Program-made: the position numbers and the translations under genes
Source of the DNA: CAWGAJ01 sp963820545
Lineage (GTDB): Bacteria; Planctomycetota; Planctomycetia; Pirellulales; Thermoguttaceae
Assembly: GCA_963820545.1 (NCBI GenBank)
Contig: CAWGAJ010000002.1
Span: 930,001 to 994,000, forward strand
Reading direction: 5' to 3'
DNA: 64,000 bases
The notes under the pieces: generated by a model
Seen by the model: only the letters and a program-made list of their open reading frames with translations
The model's database searches: none
Told to the model about the DNA's origin: nothing
Shown here: in pieces, positions 54,750-63,166 of the stretch
Layout: each line of letters opens with the position of its first letter
Numbering within the stretch: the first letter of the stretch is position 1

Positions 54750-55943
54750 TTACGCGGCGCGTTTCAGTTTACGGCCAGGAATGCTCAGACCTGCTTGCGA
54801 AGCCAGCGATTGATACACGCCCCAGGTAGCCTCGTTGACGTGTCCCACGGTGAATTGTTGCAGAATTTTCTGCCGTCCGCAAGCCCCCATCTTTTTACGC
54901 AACTGAGGATCAGAGGCCAATTTTGCAATGACTTCGGCCAGGGCGCGGGCATTTCGGGGAGGGACAAGAAATCCATTTTTTCCCGCCTCTACCACGTGGC
55001 GGCAACCGGGAATATCGCTGGCAATAATCGGCCGGCCTGACGAGGCTGCTTCCAACAGCACCGTGGGCAGGCCTTCGGAGAACGTGGGCAGACAAACAAT
55101 ATGGCATTGGCTGTAAGCCCGGCGCATGTCTTCACAGAAGCCCCACCGTTCCACTAATCCTTCCTTTTCCCAGTCGCAAAGCGTGCTTTCATCCACCGAA
55201 GACGGATTGCCGGGGTCGGGCGCACCCGCCAGTACCACCCTGAGCGGAATAGTTCCGCGTAGCAGCCGTGCCGCCTCGACCAGCACGCTCAAGCCTTTAT
55301 CCCACAGCAATCGCCCGGCAAAGAGCACGACAGGCGTGCCCTCCGCTTCAGGTTGGGCCGTGAAGTGATGGACGTTTACGCCCACGCCTTCGATAAGCCA
55401 AGTGTTTTCCTTGGCGCATAAACCCATATTTATGAAATAATCTCGATCGCTCTGATTCTCGCAAATCAAGGCGCCGCGAGGCAGGTTCAATGCCCGTGAA
55501 TATAAAAATAGTACGATCTTCCGCAACAGTCGGGAGTGCAGATCGTTTTGCATAAAAACATAACCTCGGCCGGTAATGGAATTTACCACCAAAGGCACGC
55601 CGACCGACTGCGCTGCCAGGGAACCATATAAAACCGGTTTTATGGTGTGATGATGGACCATAACGGGTTTTTCTTGACGATATATCCGCTTCAAGGCTCT
55701 CAAGGCCGGAATTTCTTTCCAAGGCGCGGTACTTCGCCGGCCCACTTGCCACTGAATCCAACGAAAACCCGCTTGCTGCAACAAGGGCGCGTATCTTCCC
55801 GGCGGCGAGACCAAAACCACTTCCATCCCGCGCTCTTGAAGCAGCCTTGCCAGCGCGCAGCGGAAATTGTAAAGATACCAATCGGTATTGGCCACGAGGA
55901 GGACTTTTTGCAAGGATGGGCAATCGTTATGCGTATGCATCAC
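54750..55943 (-). CDS. Glycosyltransferase family 4
   Basis: A 397-residue GT-B glycosyltransferase. The N-terminal domain is KVLLVANTDWYLYNFRCALARLLQERGMEVVLVSPPG with PVMVHHHTIKPVLYGSLAAQSVGVPLVVNSITGRGYVF. The C-terminal GT4 domain is TPVVLFAGRLLWDKGLSVLVEAARLL, HIVCLPTFSEGLPTVLLEAASSGRPIIASDIPGCRHVVEAGKNGFLVPP (E-x7-E motif). The ATG overlaps the stop of the preceding GT4 gene (ATGA). It is the last gene of the polysaccharide operon and adds a sugar to the lipid-linked repeat unit. The specificity is unknown. Confidence 0.9.
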   Translation of the reverse strand: MMHTHNDCPSLQKVLLVANTDWYLYNFRCALARLLQERGMEVVLVSPPGRYAPLLQQAGFRWIQWQVGRRSTAPWKEIPALRALKRIYRQEKPVMVHHHTIKPVLYGSLAAQSVGVPLVVNSITGRGYVFMQNDLHSRLLRKIVLFLYSRALNLPRGALICENQSDRDYFINMGLCAKENTWLIEGVGVNVHHFTAQPEAEGTPVVLFAGRLLWDKGLSVLVEAARLLRGTIPLRVVLAGAPDPGNPSSVDESTLCDWEKEGLVERWGFCEDMRRAYSQCHIVCLPTFSEGLPTVLLEAASSGRPIIASDIPGCRHVVEAGKNGFLVPPRNARALAEVIAKLASDPQLRKKMGACGRQKILQQFTVGHVNEATWGVYQSLASQAGLSIPGRKLKRAA

Positions 55944-57077
55944 TTTGCCCTCCCATTGCCCAGTGTCGCGTAGAGAGCGACCAATTTCCCGGCCATTTTG
56001 TCCCAGCTAAAAGTGTTCTCGTATGCCCGGCGGGCGTTTTTTCCCAGACGCAGGCGGAGCGATTCGTCTTGGGCCAAACGCGATAAAGCCGCTTCTAAGG
56101 CGGGGATATCGCCGTAGGGTACGATTAGTCCGCAGTCTGCTTCGGTGACAATGCGATCCATATTGGTGTTCTCGGCCACGATAATCGGTTTGCCCAACAT
56201 CATGGATTCAAAGATCTTGTTGGCACTGGAATAGCGATGGTTGGGAATCGACGGATCATAGGTGGCGAAAAGCACGTCGGCCGATGCGGAAAGCTCAAGG
56301 GCTTTTTTGTAGGATACTCGACCGTGCCAGGCCACGTTGGGCATGTCCCGCACGATTTTCAGAATCGCTTCCGTGTCGCCGCCGAAGCCGGCCAAATCCA
56401 AGGTCCAATCGGCATGTTTTTGCAGCCCTTCCAGCATGGCCGTCAGGCCTCGTTCCTTCTGGATCAACCCGATATATGCCAGGTGGAGTTTGCTCGATTC
56501 TGGACGTCTAGTCGGCGGCGCCGGGGTGGAATGATCTTGCGGACTGTTGTAAATCACTTCCAAGCGGCGGGGCGCGATCCGGCGATTTGCTCGCGCCGCG
56601 ACTTATCGACGATAATCACGGCATCCACCAGGTTAATTACGCACAAATCGATCCAGCGGATAAGGCCTCGAATCAGCGCCGGCGTGGCGCGAAGATGATC
56701 GGCGTAAAAATCGTAGATGTCGTATATTACGCGCTTGCCGAAAAAGAACTTGCAGAATAAGGCTGGGAGCACCGTGTCGAAATCGCAAGCGTGGATGAAG
56801 TCGTACTCCCTTTGGCGGCCTACCAGCCAACGCCACAGTCCCATTTGCCACTTTAACAACTGCGGCAGGTTTCTCATGCCTCGCGCGTATCCGCGCGGAT
56901 GGGCAGGCGGTGGATATCATAGGCGTCGGCGCGCTCGAAGCAGGGTAGTTCAACCGTGCGATCCCAGCCCACGGCTTTCACGACGTATCCCGATCCTGCC
57001 AATGCCCGCGCTTCCTTATCGACCCGGGGATCGGGAGCAAGGGGATTCGATCGACAGATCATCACGCGCTGGCTCAT
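55940..57077 (-). CDS. Glycosyltransferase family 4 (two frameshifts)
   Basis: A GT-B enzyme of about 380 residues in three frames. The start is MSQRVMICRSNPLAPDPRVDKEARALAGSGYVV, then QREYDFIHACDFDTVLPALFCKFFFGKRVIYDIYDFYADH, then LHLAYIGLIQKERGLTAMLEGL, VLFATYDPSIPNHRYSSANKIFESMMLGKPIIVAEN. Breaks near 56880 (GGG read as GG) and 56571 (CCCC read as CCC) each need one restored base. The start overlaps the WecA-like stop as ATGA and the stop overlaps the next GT4 start as ATGA, confirming an operon. It is probably intact in nature. Confidence 0.85.
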
Positions 57078-58672
57078 AAGCGAGACTGTTCCGTTTCCTG
57101 CTGGCGTATGCGGCGATAAATAATTCCATAACGGAGCGGCCTGTCGGCGATGCCATCTTCCCATGGCGTTCTACGCTCTTGTTGCAGCATTTCGGGCGAG
57201 GGATTTCTGACCACGTCCATGAAGGAGTAGAAATCTTGTTCGCCGATGTTATCGATCGCTAGATTTCCGAAATCCTTCATCATCTGAATAAAAGATTCCA
57301 GGTGGAAAGGCAACTGCGGCTTTTCCGCCGCTGTGGTGCGAATGGTACATATGCGCTCGCTGTCTTTTTGCAGCGAAACGCCGTGCCGCCAAGGGTTTGG
57401 CGCAGAAAAGTCGCTCCTCTCGTTCCAGCAGCGAGTGCCGTTCAGCCGGCCTTGGGAAAGTTGCAGTTCCAAGCGGCTGATGTTTATCTTCTTCGCCTCG
57501 TCGATGAGCAAATCCCAAGCCTGGGGTAGCGACAAGGTCTCGATTTCCAGAGGCATTTTTTTACTGGCAATTGCCAGGCGTGGCCGCCGCAGAAAAAAGC
57601 CTTCCAGCCGATTGGACACTGTCCGGTACGCCAGTGCGAACTCGTGATGGCCGAAGAGCTTAAAGCGAATCATGACCACTACCAGCGTCAAGGCCGTGAT
57701 CCAAGCCAGGGCGTCCTTGCGGAAAATGGTGGCTGCCGTGGCGGCACCGCCGGTGGTCAGGCACACGGCGCCCAAAATGCACAATACCTGCCAGGGAGTT
57801 AATCCCCGATCAAGCAGCAGGTGATGGATGTGCTCGCGGTCGGGCAGGTAGATACGTCGCCCGGTCAGTTTGCGGCGGATCACGGCGGCCGCGATGTCAA
57901 ACATCGGCAGAGTCATCACGATCACCGGCGCGGTAATGGAAAGCGTAGCCGATGTTTTCATGGTTCCTTGCATCCCCAGCACGCCCACGGTCAGCCCGAT
58001 GACCATGCTTCCCGAGTCGCCCAAAAAAATACTTGCCGGCGGGCGATTAAGCATGAGGAATCCTGCCAAGGCGCCCGCCAGAACCAAGGCGATTATGCTT
58101 ACATGGAAATTTCCTTCGCTGGGCGTGGCCGCGATCAGGCCCATCATCCCGGCCGTGGAAAGCCCCACCACGCTGGCAAGCCCATCCATGCCGTCCAGCA
58201 AATTCAAGGCATTTATACAACCGATAAGCCAGAAAACCGTCAAAGGTATGCCCAACCAGCCCAATTCAATCTGATAGCCAAAGGCCACAATCTTCTCCAC
58301 GCTATATCCCACCAAAACGATGGGCAACACGGAGAAAATTTGCACGGCGAGCTTGAAACGGGCATTCAGGCGGAAGATGTCGTCGATGCAGCCGAAAAAA
58401 CAGACGAATCCCGCCGCCAAGATGATCACGCGGGAAAGTTCCCAGATCGCTGTTTCTGCGCTGTGACAGAGGTAACCGGCGGCCAAAAGTCCCAAGATCA
58501 TCGACAAGTAAACGGCCACGCCGCCGCCCAGCGGTATCACTCCCTGATGGAGTTTTCTCAGACCGTCCGGAGAATCGACAATTCCCCAGCGCAAAGCCGC
58601 GGCGCGAACTAGGATCGTCAATCCCCACGAGGCCGCAAACGTAATAACAAATATCAATCCCAGGGCAATCAT
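57074..58672 (-). CDS. WecA-like UDP-HexNAc:undecaprenyl-phosphate transferase with extra C-terminal domain
   Basis: A 532-residue protein that starts lipid-linked polysaccharide assembly. About ten membrane helices fill residues 1-330. Family motifs: RKLHQGVIPLGGGVAVYLS, GFVCFFGCIDDIFRLNARFKLAVQ (DD motif), INALNLLDGMDGLASVVG, ASIFLGDSGSMVIG and PDREHIHHLLLDRGLTPWQV (HIHH). Usual WecA/TagO proteins end at about 350 residues. Here about 180 soluble residues follow (MPLEIETLSLPQAWDLLIDEAKKINISRLELQLSQGR to RRIRQQETEQSRL), with no domain that I recognise. It overlaps the GT4 gene by four bases. Confidence 0.88.
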   Translation of the reverse strand: MIALGLIFVITFAASWGLTILVRAAALRWGIVDSPDGLRKLHQGVIPLGGGVAVYLSMILGLLAAGYLCHSAETAIWELSRVIILAAGFVCFFGCIDDIFRLNARFKLAVQIFSVLPIVLVGYSVEKIVAFGYQIELGWLGIPLTVFWLIGCINALNLLDGMDGLASVVGLSTAGMMGLIAATPSEGNFHVSIIALVLAGALAGFLMLNRPPASIFLGDSGSMVIGLTVGVLGMQGTMKTSATLSITAPVIVMTLPMFDIAAAVIRRKLTGRRIYLPDREHIHHLLLDRGLTPWQVLCILGAVCLTTGGAATAATIFRKDALAWITALTLVVVMIRFKLFGHHEFALAYRTVSNRLEGFFLRRPRLAIASKKMPLEIETLSLPQAWDLLIDEAKKINISRLELQLSQGRLNGTRCWNERSDFSAPNPWRHGVSLQKDSERICTIRTTAAEKPQLPFHLESFIQMMKDFGNLAIDNIGEQDFYSFMDVVRNPSPEMLQQERRTPWEDGIADRPLRYGIIYRRIRQQETEQSRL

Positions 58673-58809
58673 TAAGCAATCCGTTGCGTTGAGGCCTTAC
58701 GGCCGGCATCCTTGCCATTCACCGCGGAAGATACGATATAACTAACTAATTTCACTAAACCTTACTACAAGGTTGATAACCATGAGCTCTATTAAAATAT
58801 TCCCTTCTT

Positions 58810-59571
58810 TCATGCCGCCTGCCGTTGTACGCCGCCGGAGGGTTGTCGGATGTAAGCCGCAATGACTTCTTTCGTGGGCCCCAACATGTGGATCCGGCCG
58901 TGGTCGAGCCACAGTACCTTTTCACATAACATGGATAGCGCTTCCAAGTCATGGCTCACGACCACCACTGCCCGGGCGTCGGAGATCAATTTTTTTATCC
59001 GTTCCCGGGCCTTTTTCTGAAACTCAAGATCTCCGGCACTCAACACTTCGTCGATGATCAATATTTCCGGTTCGATGGCCGTGGCAATGGAAAAGGCCAG
59101 GCGCAACTGCATTCCCGCCGAGTAATAGCGCACGGGCATATCTAAAAAATCGCCCAGTTCGCTGAATTCGGCGATGGACTGGATTTTGGCGCTAATCGAG
59201 CACGGCGTTTCTCCCTGCAAATATGCCCGATATTTGATGTTGTCCCAACCGCTGGCCTCCGGTTCAAAACCCAAGGAAATGTCGAACAGCGAACCGATCT
59301 GTCCCCTTACGCTACGTTTTCCGCTGGTGGGCGGATAGATGCCAGCCAGAAGTTTCAAGAGTGTGCTTTTGCCCGCGCCGTTATGTCCAATGATGCCCAA
59401 CTTATCGCCTTCCTTGATCCTCAGATCGATGTGCTCCAGAGCCTGAACCTCGAAGGTGCTCTTTTTCGAGGGGAGAAACAACCCTTTACACACATATTCT
59501 TTAAAGCTGATCCGGCCGTGACGCTGCACGCAAAACAACAAGCCCACGTCTTCCAGTTCAACCAGTGCCAT
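58810..59571 (-). CDS. Polysaccharide ABC transporter, ATP-binding subunit
   Basis: A 253-residue ATPase of the KpsT/TagH/Wzt type, exporting a lipid-linked glycan. Walker A is GHNGAGKSTLLKLLAG; the signature region is MPVRYYSAGMQLRLAFSIATAIEPEILIIDEVLSAGD (signature YYSAGMQLRL and Walker B); the H-loop is VVVSHDLEAL. The N-terminus (FCVQRHGRISFKEYVCKGLFLPSKKSTFEVQALEHIDLRIKEGDKLG) is the family's extended start. No carbohydrate-binding C-terminal domain is attached, so export probably does not require a capped chain end. The permease gene is upstream, 19 bases away. Confidence 0.92.
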   Translation of the reverse strand: MALVELEDVGLLFCVQRHGRISFKEYVCKGLFLPSKKSTFEVQALEHIDLRIKEGDKLGIIGHNGAGKSTLLKLLAGIYPPTSGKRSVRGQIGSLFDISLGFEPEASGWDNIKYRAYLQGETPCSISAKIQSIAEFSELGDFLDMPVRYYSAGMQLRLAFSIATAIEPEILIIDEVLSAGDLEFQKKARERIKKLISDARAVVVVSHDLEALSMLCEKVLWLDHGRIHMLGPTKEVIAAYIRQPSGGVQRQAA

Positions 59572-59590
59572 CCCCTGTAACTCCGCTTAA

Positions 59591-60433
59591 CTACAGATAG
59601 AAAATTATCCGCCGCTCAAAACATTTCAGTGTCACAATGGCGATTCCGGCGACCAGCGTCACGGACAATACGCCGAAGAAGTATGTCTCCATGGCGGGAA
59701 AGCGGCCTTCTAAAATGGGCTGCCGCAACATTTCCAAAATTATGGCCAAGGGATTGATATTCACAAACCACTCCAAGTGCCTTTGCCGAAGCTGGTCCGC
59801 CGGATACATCACAGGCGTCACGTAGAACAGAATTTGCAGCACAATTGCAATCATGTGCTGGCAATCCTGAAAAAACACGTTAGCCATCCCCATGCAAATG
59901 GCCAATGCCCAACCGAAAATGAACATCAGCATCAGCGTGGGAACGAGGCTCAAAAGTGCCGGCAGATTGCCAAATCCGCGTACTGTCCAGACAAATATTA
60001 ATACCACCATAAGACCAATTAAAAAATGAATGCCGGCGCCCAAGGTAGTTCTTAAGGGATAAATGGCCAACGGCGCCGGATGCTGCCGGATGTACGATTC
60101 TCCCTGGAAAAAACAGCGGCAACCATCGCTCATCACACCCACGATATAATTCCAAAAGATCAGCCCGCTCAGCACTAACGGCGCATAATCTCTTAGCCCC
60201 ACCGCTAACAGTTGAGCGAAGACGACACACAACACAACGGTCATCGCGATGGGATGCAAAAGCGACCAGCCCAGACCGATCATCGAACGGCGATAACGGT
60301 TTTTCAGATCAATTTGCACCATCGCCGCCCAAAAAAATCGCAGTCGCCAAATTTCCCTCAGATAGCTGATCATCCTCATGCCTCGCTGCAATTCGACTAT
60401 GTCAGCCATAACCGGAGACAAATCAAATTCCAA
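59591..60433 (-). CDS. Polysaccharide ABC transporter, permease subunit
   Basis: A 280-residue ABC-2 type membrane subunit (KpsM/TagG/Wzm-like). After a cytosolic start (YLREIWRLRFFWAAMVQIDLKNRYRRSMIGLGWSLLHPI, family-typical) come about six helices: MTVVLCVVFAQLLAVG, APLVLSGLIFWNYIVGVM, HFLIGLMVVLIFVWTV, ALAICMGMANVFFQDC and others. FYVTPVMYPADQL is another conserved element. The best start may be internal (a Met near residue 9 or 19). It pairs with the ATPase downstream. Confidence 0.9.
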   Translation of the reverse strand: MEFDLSPVMADIVELQRGMRMISYLREIWRLRFFWAAMVQIDLKNRYRRSMIGLGWSLLHPIAMTVVLCVVFAQLLAVGLRDYAPLVLSGLIFWNYIVGVMSDGCRCFFQGESYIRQHPAPLAIYPLRTTLGAGIHFLIGLMVVLIFVWTVRGFGNLPALLSLVPTLMLMFIFGWALAICMGMANVFFQDCQHMIAIVLQILFYVTPVMYPADQLRQRHLEWFVNINPLAIILEMLRQPILEGRFPAMETYFFGVLSVTLVAGIAIVTLKCFERRIIFYL

Positions 60434-60710
60434 TTCTGCCGGATGGCTCGATTAGGGGGCCGAAGTATACACAACCCCACCGATAAGGATCAATCCCAAC
60501 TAAGCCGCACGAAAAATGATCTGAAGGCTCATAGGTGTCCATTGAGGTATTTACTGCCGATTTGTCCGACGTACTTGCTGCATGGTTCAATAAGACCACA
60601 GTGGTGACTGCCAACTCGTGTTTGACAGGCAAAGGAGTTTTTTGCGGTTTTACTTGCAAAAACCTCTAGTTTGGGTTGTCCATATACTCTGATCTGCGCA
60701 TCTACTCCAT
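60434..60710. other. Gap between the exporter and wecB genes
   Basis: About 277 bases without a supportable gene or obvious repeat. It may hold the promoter for the exporter genes. Confidence 0.4.
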
Positions 60711-61919
60711 TTACGCAGCATGGTGTGCAGTTATAAATGACAATAAATCCTTTGGCGACGGGACATCAAGGTTTGGCAAATCCGTGGTTTTGTGTTGCCA
60801 GGCTTGGCGCAAAATAAGATCGACAATCCGTTGGGCGGCACGACCGTCGCCATACGGATTCACGTCGATTTGCCGTAAGGCGTACTCCTCAGGATCGCTC
60901 AGTAACAGACTCACTCTATCGACAATTTTAGCCATATCGGTTCCGACCAATTCCACTGCACCGGCCTCCAAAGCCTCTGGTCGTTCGGTGGTTTCCCTCA
61001 TTACTAAAACCGGTTTCCGCAAGGAGGGAGCTTCTTCCTGCACCCCGCCGGAATCGGTGAGGATCAGCGTGGAGCGATCCATCAACCATACGAACTCCGG
61101 GTAAGGTGCCGGTTCACAAAGATGAATATTTTCTCGATTTGCCAGCAGCCGGCCCACGGGTTCGCGCACATTGGGATTCAAATGAACGGGATAGATGAAT
61201 TCCACCTGGGGAAAGTGTTCCGCCAAAATCTGAATTGCCAGGCAGATCTGTTCCAGCCCATCGCCGAAATTTTCCCGGCGATGACCGGTAATCAGTACCA
61301 GCCGACGCTCCCCCAGCGCGGCGTATTTTTGCCGCCAGTGGGCGTCTTGATTGCGTTCACGGCTAACGGCACACATTAATGCGTCAATCACTGTGTTTCC
61401 CGTAATGTGAATGCTTTTCGCTTGTACTCCTTCGCTTAACAAATTCAGAGCCGCTTGCTGAGTGGCCGCACAGTGTAAATCCGCCACCATGCCGGCAATG
61501 CGGCGATTTAATTCTTCCGGCCAGGGAGCTTGAAGATTCCCCGTGCGCAAACCTGCTTCCACGTGTACAAAAGGCGCGCGGCGATAGAACGCCGCCAATG
61601 ATGCGGCCATCACGGTGACCGTATCGCCTTGGGCGACCACGCAATCGGGGCGATACTTGGCAATCATCCCATCCAAACCCACCAGACAGCGCGAAGTCAG
61701 GTCGGCCAGGGTTTGGTCGGGAACCATCAGGTCTAAATCTTGATCGATGGGAATGTCGAAATAATTGATCACCTGATCGAGCATTTTCCGGTGCTGACCG
61801 GTCACGCAGACGATGCTTTCTATCTGCTCGCCGCAGCGACGGCACTGGTGAACGACCGGCGCCATTTTGATCGCCTCCGGCCGAGTGCCGAACGTAAGTA
61901 AAACGCGGAGCTTCCTCAC
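60711..61919 (-). CDS. wecB: UDP-N-acetylglucosamine 2-epimerase (non-hydrolysing)
   Basis: Makes UDP-ManNAc from UDP-GlcNAc for the polysaccharide. A 402-residue enzyme with KLRVLLTFGTRPEAIKMAPVV, CVTGQHRKMLDQVINYF, DCVVAQGDTVTVMAASLAAFYRRAPFVHVEAGLRTGNLQAPWPEELNRR, ITGHRRENFGDGLEQICLAI, TDSGGVQEEAPSLRKPVLVMRETTERPEALEAGAVELVG and DGRAAQRIVDLIL, all in family order. It is the first gene of the minus-strand polysaccharide cluster, about 280 bases above the ABC permease gene. Confidence 0.94.
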   Translation of the reverse strand: MRKLRVLLTFGTRPEAIKMAPVVHQCRRCGEQIESIVCVTGQHRKMLDQVINYFDIPIDQDLDLMVPDQTLADLTSRCLVGLDGMIAKYRPDCVVAQGDTVTVMAASLAAFYRRAPFVHVEAGLRTGNLQAPWPEELNRRIAGMVADLHCAATQQAALNLLSEGVQAKSIHITGNTVIDALMCAVSRERNQDAHWRQKYAALGERRLVLITGHRRENFGDGLEQICLAIQILAEHFPQVEFIYPVHLNPNVREPVGRLLANRENIHLCEPAPYPEFVWLMDRSTLILTDSGGVQEEAPSLRKPVLVMRETTERPEALEAGAVELVGTDMAKIVDRVSLLLSDPEEYALRQIDVNPYGDGRAAQRIVDLILRQAWQHKTTDLPNLDVPSPKDLLSFITAHHAA

Positions 61920-62541
61920 AGCTTATGCTTCCTGCATTACGAGCCTATCCAATAACTCCCGTCTCCCTCTGGGTGTTTTGACTTGGGGACATGCAGGATG
62001 GATCCTGAGTCGAGTCTCTTGCTTTACCGCTGGCGAATCAGTAGAAATACTCGACAATCTCATTCTTAGCCCCATTCCAAAACACCGACGCTCCTGTGAG
62101 GCGAGGCAGCCGCTTTTCAGATAATTATCCCCACCCGGCCATTGTGGCGGGAATTCATTTTTACCAAAGGCTGGGATTCTACTATGCTGCTTGAAATCCG
62201 TGCAATACATTTTTTATGGAACATTGCATCAATCCCCTCAACAGGACGGTTTTCCCCATGATATTTTTGAAGAGATGCTCATTTAACCAGGCTTTAGCCT
62301 GAAGGTTTTCTTTTTTTTACATGTGAGCGTTTGCTGTCACAGCTATCATCTTTTGGGCCTTTTCGTCGAGGAGCCTATGCCATGAATAGATTTGAACAAT
62401 CTGACCCAAGACCAAGGCCCGCTTTTAGTTCACTTTCTCAATCGGCAGACGCAAAAGTGGTCCCTGGTCAGGATGTCCATTCCGGAAAATCCCCCGTCTT
62501 CATCCGGCGGGGATTAGTCATAGAAGTCAGCAATTGGGCAG
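61920..62541. other. Gene-free spacer between greA and wecB
   Basis: About 620 bases. No gene is convincing. A terminator-like hairpin near 62288-62318 on the plus strand is listed separately. The region must contain the wecB promoter. Confidence 0.45.
62285..62318 (+). terminator. Terminator-like hairpin with T run and no clear gene
   Basis: CAGGC-TTTA-GCCTG, extended by outer AACC/GGTT with a small bulge, is followed by eight T residues. No protein gene ends upstream on this strand, so it could mark the end of a small RNA or be chance. Confidence 0.45.
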
Positions 62542-63024
62542 TTATACCACGTCCAAGCGGATTTCAAGAATCTCGAACTTCAGCATACCTTGGGGCACGG
62601 GAATTTCCACCCGATCGCCCACCTTCTTTCCCACCAGACCTTGCGCCAATGGGCTGGTGATCAAGATCTTGCCGTGGTCGTAGTCTTCTTCCCCGGCGCC
62701 GACAAGGGTGAACTGCTCGGTGTCGCCGAAGTTCAAATCTTTCACGATTACCGTGCAACCGAATGCCACGGTATCGCTGGAGAGTTGAGAAGGATCGATC
62801 AGCACCGCCTGAGAAATCTTTTCCCGCAGGGCATTGATCCGCGCTTCCATTAGCAGCCGGCTTTCCTGAGCGCCGTGATATTCGGCGTTTTCGTTCAAAT
62901 CGCCCTCGGCCCGGGCTTTGCCCAGCCGTTCCAAGATCTTGGGCAGTTCCACGGTATTTAGCTTATCCAGTTCGGCCTTGAGCTTGTCGTATCCGACCCG
63001 GGTCATGGGTATGCGCTCAGACAT
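62542..63024 (-). CDS. greA: Transcription elongation factor GreA
   Basis: Rescues arrested RNA polymerase by stimulating transcript cleavage. A 160-residue protein with the N-terminal coiled coil PMTRVGYDKLKAELDKLNTVELPKILERLGKARAEGDLNENAEYHGAQESRLLMEARINALREKI (the loop acidic pair in GDLNENAEY) and the C-terminal FKBP-like domain (GEEDYDHGKILITSPLAQGLVGKKVGDRVEIPVPQG). The start at 63024 follows AAGGAAAGG; a further upstream ATG would add 30 repeat-like residues. Confidence 0.95.
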   Translation of the reverse strand: MSERIPMTRVGYDKLKAELDKLNTVELPKILERLGKARAEGDLNENAEYHGAQESRLLMEARINALREKISQAVLIDPSQLSSDTVAFGCTVIVKDLNFGDTEQFTLVGAGEEDYDHGKILITSPLAQGLVGKKVGDRVEIPVPQGMLKFEILEIRLDVV

Positions 63025-63089
63025 AAAAACCTTTCCTTGATTAAGGGTGTGGGATAAGGTGCTGGAGGTGAGAGAATTACTTAACGATA

Positions 63090-63166
63090 ACTGCCGAACC
63101 CTGAATGTAACCACTTACGGCTTTGCACCTTATCGTCTGTCTCCTATCCCCTATTAGCCTATCTTT
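63090..63166. repeat. CCTGAAT and CCCCTAT heptamer remnants
   Basis: CCGAACCCTGAATG and TCTCCTATCCCCTATTAGCC are short runs of two heptamer families between greA and the protease tail, the second overlapping the last codons of the protease. Confidence 0.6.

Noticed and set aside
62382..62660. Small plus-strand frame with a GAGGAG site before its ATG
   Set aside because: Its second half overlaps greA in antisense, composition is shadow-like and no family features are visible. The ribosome-binding-like site may be chance.
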